Shown here: positions 32,153 through 42,900 of the stretch, one piece after another
How the letters are laid out: every line of letters begins with the position of its first letter
Numbering within the stretch: the first letter of the stretch is position 1
NCBI RefSeq assembly: GCF_000719115.1
Contig: NZ_JOEA01000005.1
Span: 186,001-250,000, forward strand
DNA: 64,000 nucleotides
Direction: 5' to 3'
From: Lentzea albidocapillata
GTDB lineage: Bacteria > Actinomycetota > Actinomycetes > Mycobacteriales > Pseudonocardiaceae
Position numbers and translations under genes: made by a program
The notes under the pieces: generated by a model
The model's database searches: none
What the model was told of the DNA's origin: nothing
Seen by the model: the letters and a program-made list of their open reading frames with translations, nothing else

Positions 32153-33832
32153 ATGCCCCCCGAGACCGACCCGAGCGAAGTCGAGAACGTCCCTGTCCTC
32201 ACGGACCCGCAGAACTGGGCGTCTCGATCGCACCAAGAGCTGTATGCCGCGGTGCACAACAACAACGACCCCGGTCAGGCCGGCCAGATCAGCTCCGACT
32301 GGGGCAAGTACGGCAACGAGCTTACCGAGGCGTCCCGAGTCATCAACTCGGTCATCACCTCGTCCGAGTCGAAGTGGACGGGTGACGCCGCCGAGGCCGC
32401 CCGCGCCGCGATGAAGAAGCTCGGGACCTGGGTCGACGAGACCGCGCGCACGGCCGTCGAGGTCGGCAACAAGGTCGCCGACCAGGGCCGTGTCATGGAG
32501 ACCGCCAGGGCGCAGATGCCCCAGCCCGTCCAGTTCGACTGGAACAAGGCCGCGGCCGCGCTCTCCCAGCCCGGCACGCCCGCCTTCGTGCTGGCCTCCG
32601 CCGACATCCAGGCCGCCAACGCCGCCTCGCGCGCGGCGCACGACCAGGCGGTCGGCGTGATGACCAACATGGAGAACAACTCCCGGCAGATCGACTCGTC
32701 GACGCCCGCCTTCAAGCCGCCGTTCAACCCGAACACCGGCAAGGTCGAGGAACCGGTCATGGCGGTGCCGCGCTCCGGCGCGGCCGCATTCACCAACGGC
32801 GTGGACGGCCTCATGTCGACCCAGACTGCGAGTGCCGGCACGGCGACGGCCGCTCCGCTCGGCCAGCAGTCGGGTTCCAGCACCAGCGGCGTGACCAACG
32901 GCGGCGCGGGCGGCGGCAGTGGCGTGAACCAGCCCGCCGCGGCGGCCTACACGCCTTCCGCTCCTGGCTACACCGGACCCGGTGGCGCGGGCGGCGGTGC
33001 GGGTGGTGGCGCCGGTGGCGGCAGCAGCTACACGCCTCAGATGGGCAACACGAACACGAACACCGCCGCGGCCTACACGCCGACCGCCCCGGGCTACAAC
33101 CCCGGCAGCACGCACACCAGCGGCACCGGTGGCAGTGGCGGCGGTAGCAGCTACACCCCGCAGATGGGTCCCGGCTACACGCCGCAGATGGGCCCCGGTG
33201 GCAAGACGAACACCGGCGGGGGCAACCAGAACATCCCGAAGCCCCCGGTCGTCGGCCGCGACATCGCGAACCCGAACTACACCCCGCAGAACATCAAGGG
33301 TGGTCCCGCTCCCTACACGCCGACGGCGCCCGGTTACAACGGTCCCGGTGGCGCGGGCGGCGGCGCCGGTGGTGGCGGCGGTGGCGGCGGTGGCGGTGCC
33401 GGTGGTGGTGCCGGTGGCGGCGCGGGCGCGAAGGGCCCCATGCCGTACACCCCGCAGATGGGTGCCGGTGGTGGTGCCGGCGGCGGTGGTGGTGGCGGCG
33501 CGTTCGGCGGCGGCGCGGGCGGTACCGCGGGTGCCGGTGGTGGCGCGATGCAGTCCGGTGGCGCGGCCGGTGTCCAGGGCCAGGCAGGCCGTGGCGGCAT
33601 GCCGATGGGCATGGGTCCCGGTGGCGCCGCGGCGGCCGGTGCCGGCATGGGCGCGGGCGCGCCCATGGGTGGTGCTCCCGGAGCCGGTGGCCGTGGCGAG
33701 GAGGACAAGGAACACCGTTCCGCCAGCTACATCATGGGCGGCGACCTGTTCGAGGTCCCCGGTGAGAACCTGCCCCCGTCGGTGATCGGTGCCGCGAAGG
33801 TCAAGAAGCAGAAGGGGGCCGAGTCGTCTTGA
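32153..33832 (+). CDS. PPE-like T7SS substrate with Gly-rich repeat tail
   Basis: 559 residues from the ATG at 32153 (GAGG ten bases upstream; a GTG at 32135 is possible). The first ~190 residues are helical with a W-x-G turn (SSESKWTGDAAEAARAAMKK), as in PPE/WXG substrates. The rest is Gly/Ala/Pro-rich, with repeats of YTPTAPGY and YTPQMGPG blocks and long Gly runs. The last ~30 residues are charged (RGEEDKEHRS, then ASYIMGGDLFEVPGENLPPS). The gene stop overlaps the start of espG2 (TTGA), which fits a chaperone-substrate pair. The same TPTAPGY motif appears in the giant protein downstream. Confidence 0.75.
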   Translation: MPPETDPSEVENVPVLTDPQNWASRSHQELYAAVHNNNDPGQAGQISSDWGKYGNELTEASRVINSVITSSESKWTGDAAEAARAAMKKLGTWVDETARTAVEVGNKVADQGRVMETARAQMPQPVQFDWNKAAAALSQPGTPAFVLASADIQAANAASRAAHDQAVGVMTNMENNSRQIDSSTPAFKPPFNPNTGKVEEPVMAVPRSGAAAFTNGVDGLMSTQTASAGTATAAPLGQQSGSSTSGVTNGGAGGGSGVNQPAAAAYTPSAPGYTGPGGAGGGAGGGAGGGSSYTPQMGNTNTNTAAAYTPTAPGYNPGSTHTSGTGGSGGGSSYTPQMGPGYTPQMGPGGKTNTGGGNQNIPKPPVVGRDIANPNYTPQNIKGGPAPYTPTAPGYNGPGGAGGGAGGGGGGGGGGAGGGAGGGAGAKGPMPYTPQMGAGGGAGGGGGGGAFGGGAGGTAGAGGGAMQSGGAAGVQGQAGRGGMPMGMGPGGAAAAGAGMGAGAPMGGAPGAGGRGEEDKEHRSASYIMGGDLFEVPGENLPPSVIGAAKVKKQKGAESS

Positions 33833-34584
33833 TCACGCCCGAGTTCCTGCTCTCGCCCCGCGAGTTCGACGTCCTGTGGCACGGCCTGCGGCTCGGCAGA
33901 GTGCCCTACCCGCTCGACGTGCCGAACGAGGGTGCGACCGAGCAGGAACGCCGCGTGCTCGTCACGAAGACGATGGACGACCTGCGGTCGCGGGGCCTCG
34001 TGGACAACGACCGCCTCGAGGACTTCCTGCGGCTGCTCGCCGACCACAGGGTGTCCGTGGACGCCGTCGCCGGTCTCGACCGCACGGTGCGGGCGCTCGC
34101 CGTCTCCAACGGTGAGCGCGCCGCGCTGGCGATCATCGACGACGACCGGGTCGGGCTGCTGGAGATCCGGGAGACCGGTATCGCCCGCGAGATCGTCAAG
34201 GTGCTGCCCGACGCCGTGCCCGGTCCGGGCACGGCGGTGAACGTGCGGGTGCAGTCCCTGCAGGACGCCGTCGTGCTGCAGGAGGCCGAGGAGTCCGATG
34301 CGGACGACGACCTGTTCGGCGACGGCCAGGTGGACGACCAGGAGGCGCTGCAGCAGGCCGGTCTGTCCGCGCAGGACGCGAAGCAGTTCGGCGAACTCGC
34401 GTCGAACCGCGTCGCGGGCGGCCAGTTCGGCGTCACCCAGGACCGCCAGCGGTCGGGTGTCGTCATCAACTGGTTCGACACCCACCAGGGCCGTTACCTG
34501 ATGGTCAACTCGGACGGCTGGCTGAGCCTCTCGCCGACCGACAACGACCGCATCGCCACCCGAATCGACGCCGTGCTCGCGTGA
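33829..34584 (+). CDS. ESX secretion-associated protein EspG (second copy)
   Basis: 251 residues from the TTG at 33829, overlapping the PPE-like stop by four bases. It matches the first EspG along its whole length; the C-terminal segment starting VVINWFDTHQGRYLMV and ending IATRIDAVLA is nearly identical between the two. The helical middle and the acidic stretch near 160-175 differ most. Coupling to the PPE-like gene suggests it chaperones that protein, and perhaps others of this operon. Both EspG copies keep the DVPxEGATEQ block. Confidence 0.9.
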   Translation: MITPEFLLSPREFDVLWHGLRLGRVPYPLDVPNEGATEQERRVLVTKTMDDLRSRGLVDNDRLEDFLRLLADHRVSVDAVAGLDRTVRALAVSNGERAALAIIDDDRVGLLEIRETGIAREIVKVLPDAVPGPGTAVNVRVQSLQDAVVLQEAEESDADDDLFGDGQVDDQEALQQAGLSAQDAKQFGELASNRVAGGQFGVTQDRQRSGVVINWFDTHQGRYLMVNSDGWLSLSPTDNDRIATRIDAVLA

Positions 34585-34636
34585 ACTGACGCGTCACAGC
34601 CGAACCGTAGTTGAACCGCCGCCGCCGGAGGACCGT

Positions 34637-35143
34637 GTGAACCCCGCGAACCCCTATCAGTGGGTCGAAGAGTACGAGGCCAAGCTGGCCGACCTGAAGC
34701 AGAAGTCGGAGGACCTCACGGAGAACGTCGCGGCGGCCTCCGCCACCGTGACGTCGAAGGACGGCGCGGTGACCGTGACGGTCGGCCCCAACGGCGGTCT
34801 GCAGAACCTGCAGCTGGGGCACCGCGCGGTCGAGCTCGGCGGGCCCAGGCTCACCGCGCTGATCCTGGAGACCGCGCGGGCCGCGCAGAAGCAGGCGGCC
34901 ACCCAGGTCCTCGAGCTCTTCAAGCCTCTCGGTGAGGGCACCGAGGCCTACCAGATGGTCTCGGACTCGATCCCGGACGACGAGGTCGAAGAGGACAACG
35001 ACCCGTACGACGAGGTCGACGACGAGCCGGAACCTGCTCCGGCTCCCCCGGTCAGCAGGCCGGCGGCGACTCCGCAGCCCGCGCCGGCCCGCGGCCGTCG
35101 CAGTGCGGCCGACGACGATGACGACGACAACCAGCCCTGGTAA
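34637..35143 (+). CDS. YbaB/EbfC-family protein with acidic tail
   Basis: 168 residues from the GTG at 34637, with GGAGGA upstream. The first ~105 residues carry the YbaB/EbfC fold (helix YEAKLADLKQKSEDLTENVA, then strand VTVTVGPNGGLQNLQLG). The remaining ~60 residues are Asp/Glu/Pro-rich and end in NQPW. YbaB proteins bind DNA as dimers, but versions in ESX loci (such as EspL of mycobacteria) are needed for stability of secreted substrates. A role as a T7SS accessory protein is therefore more likely here than nucleoid packing. Confidence 0.8.
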   Translation: MNPANPYQWVEEYEAKLADLKQKSEDLTENVAAASATVTSKDGAVTVTVGPNGGLQNLQLGHRAVELGGPRLTALILETARAAQKQAATQVLELFKPLGEGTEAYQMVSDSIPDDEVEEDNDPYDEVDDEPEPAPAPPVSRPAATPQPAPARGRRSAADDDDDDNQPW

Positions 35144-35152
35144 GGAACAGCG

Positions 35153-36895
35153 ATGACCGCGCCTGAAACTCCCCTCCCGTCACCTCCCGGGATGCACATC
35201 ACCGAGGAGAACAAGCTCAAGGGCTCGCTGTTCATCGAGGCCTACGGCAGCTTGATCGACGGCATCAGCAAGGACGCCGAGAGCGAGACCGAGAAGGCGC
35301 TGGACATCACGTTCAACGCCATCGGCGCGGCCTCGGCCACGGTGATGTTCGCGATCGACCCGCTCGGCAGCATCATCGGTGCCGGCGTCGGCTGGCTGAT
35401 CGAGCACGTGTCGTTCCTGCGTGACGCCCTGAACCAGCTGATGGGCAACCCGGAGGAGATCCAGGCCAACGTCGAGGCCAACAAGGCCCGCGCGGCCGAG
35501 CTGCGGGTACTGGCGGAGGACCACAAGAGCGGCCTCGCGACGTTCGACGGCTGGACGGGTGCGTCGTCCGAGCGCTTCAAGACGTCGATGGACGGCATGG
35601 GCCAGGAGCTCGACGACCTGGCGAACGCCGTCGAGAGCAAGGCCAAGATCGTCGCGATCATGGGCATGCTCGTCACGGTGCTGCGTGACATCGTCCGCGA
35701 CCTGATCGCCCAGCTGATCGGTTCGCTGATCGGTGGCGCGATCATCGCCGCCGCCATGATGATCCCGACCTTCGGTACCTCGATCGCGGTCTTCGGCGGC
35801 TTCGCGGTCGGCAAGGCGGTCGCGCTGGGCGTGAACATCGCGTCCCGCGTGGCTCGCGTCGTCGCCGCCCTGGGCCGGCAGATGAAGCGCATCGGCGACC
35901 TCGACGAGATCATGAAGAAGGTCAGCAAGGGCTGGGAGCGCTTCGAGAACTCCGCTGACGTCGCCGAGATCACCTACGAGGGCTACAAGGCCCAGGACGG
36001 CGTCAACAAGAAGATCGACGAGGCGATGGAGGGCAGGGGCGGCGGCGGGGGCGGCAACACGCCTCCCGGTGGCACCGACGGCACCGGCACCGCGAGCGCG
36101 ACGCTGGCCAACGCCCGTGTCGGCGCCGTCCAGCAGGAGGGGACCGCGCAGGCCACGCTCGCGAACACTGCCCTCAGGCCGGCGGAAGCGGACCAGCCGG
36201 TGCAGGCCTTCAGGCGGAACGTCGCAGAGCCGTTGCAGCCCATGCGCGCTGTCCGTGCGATGGACGCGGTCCAGCCGATGCAAGCGCGCATGGCCGTGTC
36301 CGCAGAACAGCCCGTGCAGGCGCGCATGGCCGTGAGCGCAGAACAGCCGTTGCAGGCGCGCATGGCCGTGAGCGCAGAACAGCCCGTACAGCCGCTGCAA
36401 CGCACCGCCATGATCGCGGACCAGCCTGTACAGGCGTTCCAGCACACGCAGCAGATGGACGCAATGCAGCCGATGCAGCGAGCGGAGGCGCTCCAGGCTC
36501 CCGTGGCGTTCTCCCGTTCGGAGGCTTCGGACTCGACGATGGTGTCGGGCGTCAGCATGACCTCGGGGACGCCGGCGTACGAAGCCGTCCAGCCGATGCA
36601 AGCGCGTGAGATGTACATCAGCCCGGAAACGCCGTCCGAGCCGTTGCAGGCCCAGTCGGGTTACGAGCCGCTCGCGCGCACGCAGATGTCGCACGCGTAC
36701 GACGCCCTCGAGCCGTCACAGCCTCATGAGGCGTACTCGCGCGTCGACGCCGAACCCGTCTACGAGAGCGTCAACCCGCTCATTGCGAGCGAGCCGCTGC
36801 AGCAGACCACGGCGTACGAGGCGGCCGGCGGTGCTGCGGCCCAGCCTCTGCGGCCGACCATCGCGCACGAGCGTTCCGTCCGGCCGACAGAGTAA
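35153..36895 (+). CDS. WXG-like T7SS substrate with hydrophobic centre and repetitive tail
   Basis: 580 residues from the ATG at 35153, nine bases after the YbaB-like stop. Residues ~20-190 are helical, with a W-x-G turn in TFDGWTGASSERFKTSMDGM. Hydrophobic helices lie at about 55-85 and 180-230 (IGGAIIAAAMMIPTFGTSIA). After a Gly-run at ~295 the tail (300-580) is made of short repeats around xxMQAR/xPVQA with Glu and Gln, including three tandem copies of QARMAVSAEQPV. It could insert in a membrane or form a pore-like helical bundle; that is inference. It is followed by the giant gene after 68 bases. Confidence 0.75.
   Translation: MTAPETPLPSPPGMHITEENKLKGSLFIEAYGSLIDGISKDAESETEKALDITFNAIGAASATVMFAIDPLGSIIGAGVGWLIEHVSFLRDALNQLMGNPEEIQANVEANKARAAELRVLAEDHKSGLATFDGWTGASSERFKTSMDGMGQELDDLANAVESKAKIVAIMGMLVTVLRDIVRDLIAQLIGSLIGGAIIAAAMMIPTFGTSIAVFGGFAVGKAVALGVNIASRVARVVAALGRQMKRIGDLDEIMKKVSKGWERFENSADVAEITYEGYKAQDGVNKKIDEAMEGRGGGGGGNTPPGGTDGTGTASATLANARVGAVQQEGTAQATLANTALRPAEADQPVQAFRRNVAEPLQPMRAVRAMDAVQPMQARMAVSAEQPVQARMAVSAEQPLQARMAVSAEQPVQPLQRTAMIADQPVQAFQHTQQMDAMQPMQRAEALQAPVAFSRSEASDSTMVSGVSMTSGTPAYEAVQPMQAREMYISPETPSEPLQAQSGYEPLARTQMSHAYDALEPSQPHEAYSRVDAEPVYESVNPLIASEPLQQTTAYEAAGGAAAQPLRPTIAHERSVRPTE
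36281..36388 (+). repeat. Three tandem 36-bp repeats in the WXG-like gene
   Basis: Units at 36281-36316, 36317-36352 and 36353-36388 are nearly identical in DNA and encode QARMAVSAEQP plus V or L. The low divergence suggests recent duplication by slippage. Confidence 0.85.
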
Positions 36896-36963
36896 GTCCC
36901 AGCCAACAGCCGGGATCCCGCGATCCCGCCTTGTTCTGACGCAGCACTGGAGAATCGCCGCTC

Positions 36964-39900
36964 ATGGCCAAGGGGAACGTCACTCCCAGCCCGTCGCCGA
37001 GTCCGGGTTCGAACCCGCCACCCTCGGCACCGCCGACCAGCGGAACGGGCGGAGGCGGCCCCACCGGCAACAGCGGTTACTCCATGAGCGACTCCTCGAT
37101 GCAGGGGTTGCAGGGCAAGGCGGGTGACCTGGGGTCCCGGCTGTCGAGCATCTCGTCCGGCCTGCGGGGCCTGAACTTCAGCGGCAACGCGCTCGGCCCC
37201 ATCGGCCTGTTCGCGGTGCCGGCGCTCAACGCGTCGAACGACAACGCGGTCTCCCAGGCCGACCGGGGCGCCAAGGCGTTCACGGACGTCCAGACCAACC
37301 TGAAGGCCACGCACCAGACTTCGACGCAGGTCGACCAGACCAACCAGACCAACATCAAGTCGATCGACCCCACCACCGACGCGAAGAACGTGCGCGGCGC
37401 CGGTAACGCCACGTCCGGCGTCCAGGGACCGGGCGGAGGCGCGACCGCCGCGGCACCGAACGTCAAGGGCGGCGGTAACGCCACGTCCGGCGTCCGGGGA
37501 CCGGGCGGAGGCCCGACCGCCGCGGCACCGAACATCAAGGGTGGCGGCAGCAACGCCACGTCCGGCGTCAAGGGTCCCGGTGGCGCGGCTGTCGGCGCGG
37601 CACCGAACATCAAGGGTGGCGGCAGCAACGCGACGTCCGGCGTGAACACCGCCGGTGGTCCCGCCGCCGGTGCGGCGCCGAACATCAAGGGCGGTGGCGG
37701 CAACGCGACCTCGGGCGTGAACACGCCCGGCGGACCGGTCGCCGGTGCGGCACCCAACCTCAAGGGTGGCGGCAGCAACACCACCTCGGGCGTCAAGGGC
37801 CCCGGTGGCGCGGCTGTCGGCGCGGCACCGAACATCAAGGGTGGCGGCGGCAACGCGACATCCGGTGTGAACACGTCCGGCGGACCCGCGGCCGGAGCGC
37901 CGCCCACCACCAGGGGCGGTGGCGGTGCCACGCCCGGCGGCGTCAAGGGTCCCGCGCCCTTCACCCCGACCGCGCCCGGTTACACCGGCCCCGGCAACCC
38001 CGGTGGCAAGGGCGGCGGCGCCACTCCCGGCGTCAAGAGCCCGGCCGCCTTCACGCCCACGGCACCGGGTTACACCGGTCCCGGCAACCCCGGCGGCAAG
38101 GGCGGCGCGACCCCTGGTGCGACTCCGGGCGGCGTCGGCGCGACCCCTCCCGGCGGCAAGGGCACGACGCCCGGCGGCGGCGCCAAGGGCCCCGCGCCCT
38201 TCACGCCCACGGCACCCGGCTACAACGGTCCCGGCAACCCCGGTAACACCGCCGGCACCAAGCCCGCCACGACCGCTCCCGGCCCGCAGAACGCGGTGAC
38301 GCCGCCTTCCCGTGGCGGCGCGACGCCCGGCGGCATGGCGCCCGGCATGGCGCCGCCGATGGGTGGCGCGGCCCCCGGCGCGACCGGCGGCGAACGCGGC
38401 GGCAGCAAGTTCAATCCTGCCGGCGGCGGCGCGAAGGGCGTCTTCGACGCACCCAAGCCCCCAACGCCCGACAGCACCATCACCAAGGCCCCACCGGCCA
38501 CCTCACCCTCGACTCCCCCGCCCGCGCCGAAGCCGTCGCCCACCATGCCGCCGGCCGGTGGCGCGACGCCCGGCACTCCAGGCGGCACCACTCCCGGTGG
38601 CACCACTCCCGGCGGCGCGACTCCTCCCGGTTCCACCCCCGGCTCCGGCGCGCCGAAGCCAGGTGGGGTTCCCGGCGTTCCCGGCACCCCGGCTGCGACG
38701 ACGCCCGGCGCCCAGAGCGCCGTCACCAGCACCCCGCCGCAGAGCGCGGGCCCGCGCGGCGGCGCCGTGGCTCCCGGTATGACGCCACCCGCCTCGGCCG
38801 CACCCGGTATGGCCCCGCCGATGGCACCGGGAGCGACCCCCGGCGCGACCGGCGGCGAACGCGGCGGCAGCAAGTTCAGCCCTGCCGGCGGCGGCGCGAA
38901 GGGCGTCTTCGACGCACCCAAGCCCCCAACGCCCGACAGCACCATCACCAAGGCCCCACCGGCAACGTCGCCCTCGACGCCACCTCCGGCACCGAAGCCG
39001 ACGCCGCTGACCCCGCCCCCGGCCGCCACCGCGCCCCCGGCGGCCACTGCTCCCCCGACGACCACCCCGAACACCGCACCGCCCGCCCAGTCCCGGCCGG
39101 GCACGCCGCCGGTGTCGACGCCGCCGCCCGCGGCGAACGTGCCGCCGCCCGCCCAGTCGCGCCCGGCTCCCGCCGCGCCACCGGTGTCGTCGCCCGCACC
39201 GACCACGAACGCGCCATCGCCGCGCGCGGACACGACGCCGTCCGCACAACCGCCGCGCACCGACGCACCACCCGCACAGACGCGCCCGGCACCCCCGGCC
39301 AGCACCCCACCGGTCAACACCCCGTCACCCACGCCGAACACCAACACGCCCTCGGCCAACATCCCACCGGCGAACACCCCGTCGCCGCGCCCCGACACCA
39401 CGCCCTCCGCACAGCCGCCGCGCACCGACGCACCACCCGCACAGACGCGCCCGGCACCCCCGGTCAGCACCCCACCGGTCAACACCCCGTCACCCACGCC
39501 GAACACCAACACGCCCTCAGCCAACCCGACGACCAACGCGCCCTCGGCCAACGTCCCACCCGCGAACACCTCGTCGCCGCGCACGGACACCACACCGTCC
39601 ACACAACCGCCGCGCACCGACGCACCACCCGCACAGACGCGCCCGGCACCCCCGGTCAGCACTCCCCCGGCCAGCACCCCACCGGTGAACACCCCGCCGC
39701 CGAACGCCGCGACGCCGCCCGCAGCCGTGCCATCGCCGCGGCCCGAGGCCAACGTTCCCCCGGCGAACACGCCGAAGCCCGAGACCAACGCTCCCCCGGT
39801 CCAGCCGAAGCCCACCCCGGACACGACCACGCCGCCGCCCGCGCAGACGCGTCCGGCGCCCGCACCGCCCACCGGCGCGGCGCCGAACCCCAACGCCACG

Positions 39901-42900
39901 CCCGAGGTCGTCGTGGCGCCGGTCGTCACGCCCGCACCGAGGCCGGCCTCGCCGAACAACCAGGGCCAGCGGTCCGGCAACAACCCGAGCAACGACACGG
40001 ACAGCGACACCGACTCGGTGTACGAGGACGCCGTGGAGTTCCAGACGGTCGAGCAGCGGGTGGACAGCTACCGGGCCGAGGACCCGAAGAAGGACTCGGG
40101 CTACTGGCCGGACGCGAACGGCGAACTCAAGTACGGGCCGAACAAGCCGTCGGAGTTCGTCAGCATCAGGGTCGACGGGAACACCACGGTCGGCCTGACG
40201 CCGTACATGACCAAGCAGTGGCTGGCGGACAACGGGGTCACCGTGCCGCCGGGAACCACTGTCGAAACGGCGATCCACCCGCTGCTCTACAACGGCGAGC
40301 TGGGTGGCGGCAACCGCAAGCCGGAGGTGTACGACGTCAACAACGCCGCGGACTTCCACAGCGAGATGATGGGCGTCGCGGCCGAGCAGAACATCCAAGA
40401 GCAGCAGCACGTGCTGAACGCGGTGAACGACCTCGCCACGGACATCACGACCAAGTACCCGCCGGAGCAGTTCAACTACGTCGGTCTGGGCCGCAGTCCG
40501 GCCGCCGTGGTCGCCGCGTTGCAGAACCAGGGGCACGACGCGGTGTCCATCCCGCTGTCGAACTTCCGGCCGCTGCCCTCCGACCCGAACTCGATCCTCG
40601 CCCCGGCGTACATCGGACCCGATGGCAAACCCAGGACCGAGCCGCTGACCGATCAGCAGCAGGACATGCTCGACCAGCACTTCGGCGAGTTCCTGGGCGA
40701 CCTGCCTCCCGGCAAGGACGTGCTGCTGATCGACTACACGCAGGGCGGTCTGTCGCTGGTGTCGGCGCAGAGCCAGCTGCAGCAGCACATGGCCAACAAC
40801 GGGTCGGACGCCCACGTGCAGGCGTTCGCGATCCACGAGGCGACCAACCGCAACGACATCAACAACACGATCAACGCCGCCGCGCAGCCGGGGTCGAGGC
40901 TCCAGGGCCTCTACGAGCAGTACCTGGACGGCACCGGCCGCGCGGATGCCCGTCAGGACTTCCGGGACAGCATCGAAACGCACGAGATCCCCTTCAGGCA
41001 CCCGCTGGGCGACGCGTTCCGCAACGAGGCCTTCGACGACTTCGCCGAGCACGGGTCCTACAAGATCCTCGACCAGAACCCGGACACGTTCCAGCAGGAC
41101 CGCCCGCACAAGGACCACGACACCGAACCGGGCGTCACGCCGGCCTGGGACGTGCTGAAGGACGCCGTCGCGGAGAACAACCCCCAGCCGAAGCCGGACA
41201 CCGCCGACAACGGCAACGACAAGGGCAACGACGACGGTCCCGACCCGGGCAACGGCAAGGACAACGCGAAGGACGGCGACGCCAAGAACGACACCCGTTC
41301 CGCGCCTCCGTCGCCCGGCAACGCCGACACCGACGTCAAGCCGGACACCGACACCAACACGGCCGCGGACAACAACGCGCCCTCACAGAACAACCCCGGT
41401 GACAACCGTCCGACGCCGACCAGGGACGCCCCGGCAACCCCGCCCGCGTCGGCCCCGCCGGCCCCGCCCGCGCCCCCGGCACCGCCTGTTCCGGCCTCGA
41501 ACCTGAACCCCGACGGCACCAGGAAGGACGTGCCGAAGGTCGGTGCGCCGCCGGCGATGACCCCGCCCACCCCGGAGTCGCACAAGGGCAAGGAAGTCCT
41601 CACCGACCAGTCGTGGCGGCACGATCCCGCCAAGACCGCGGAGTGGTCGAACCCGAGCAACCCGGCCGACCGCAGCACCTGGGCCGACCGCCGCAACGAC
41701 ACGGACGTCCGCACCGTCGACGTGACGGTCCACGACGTCCGCACGGAAAGCACGCCGTCGAACATCAAGTCCTACCAGGGACTCATCAACTACGACCTGC
41801 GCCGCATCGAGACCAGCCCCGGCAACTTCGTGCAGGAGTACACCGTCAAGGTGCACATCGACCCTGCGGCGAACATGACGCCGGAGGCCGTCGCGCAGGT
41901 CAAGGAGAACGCCGCCAACGGCGTGAACTCCATGCTGAACCAGGGCCACCGGCTGCCCAGCGGTGACCAGTTCCACCTGAACCTCGAGTTCACCGACAAC
42001 AAGGCCGACGCGCACACCAGCATCAAGGTCGACGACAAGACCACCAACCCGGACCAGACGCACTGGGGCACCGGCACCAGCCCCGAGGTCCTGGCGCACG
42101 AAACTCTGCACTACCTGGGAATCCCGGACGAGTACAAGGACTCGACCCGCGTCTTCCAGCAGCACGACACCAACTCGGGCGTCCACCAGAACGACGGCGG
42201 CATGATGGGCGACGACGTCCATCTGGACGACCCCGGCATCCGGCCACGTCACCTGTGGCTGATCGAGAGCACCGCCAACAGCCAGGTCGCGGTGCCCGAC
42301 ACCACGATCGACCCGGCCGGCCCCGCGACCGTGCCGCCGCCCGCGGACTGGACTCCCAAGTCCACTCCGGACAGCAGCCCCACGCCGTCCACCGACTCCA
42401 GCACCTCGAACCCCGCAACGGACACGAGGCCGGCGCCCATGCCGGGCGCCTTCCCCGGCGACGTGGACGCCGACGTCCGGCCCAACCAGACGCACCTGCC
42501 GAACCTGGACAAGGTCGGTCTGGTCGAGTCGGTGCTGCGCAGCGCCGCGTTCCAGAACGTGCCGGTCGCGAACGCCTCGCCGCTGGTCGGCGCCGGCGAC
42601 GTCCAGTCCACTGTGGACAGCGTCCTGGACGACGTCCGGCAGAACCCGCAGAACCACGACCACCCCGGTCTCACTCCGAACGGCCTGTCGAGCTGGGTGG
42701 CGAGCCAGGTCGACCCCGACACGCTGGCGAAGTTCCACCCCGACCTGGAACCGAACGTGCCCGGCCTCACCGGTGACGCCAAGGTGGACCAGTGGCGGGC
42801 GAACCTCGCGAACGACCTCGCGAACGGGACGTCGAAGCGCTGGGACGTCGTGAGCACCGACGGCATGAAGCCGGGCGACGCCGACGTGGTCAGCCACGTC

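Noticed and set aside
36910..36926. Hairpin GGGAT/ATCCC before the giant gene as a terminator
   Set aside because: The stem is only five bases with no T-tract, so read-through from the upstream operon is more likely.
37077..40010. Reverse-strand Gly/Pro/Val-rich frames
   Set aside because: They are reverse images of the Pro/Gly repeats of the giant protein.
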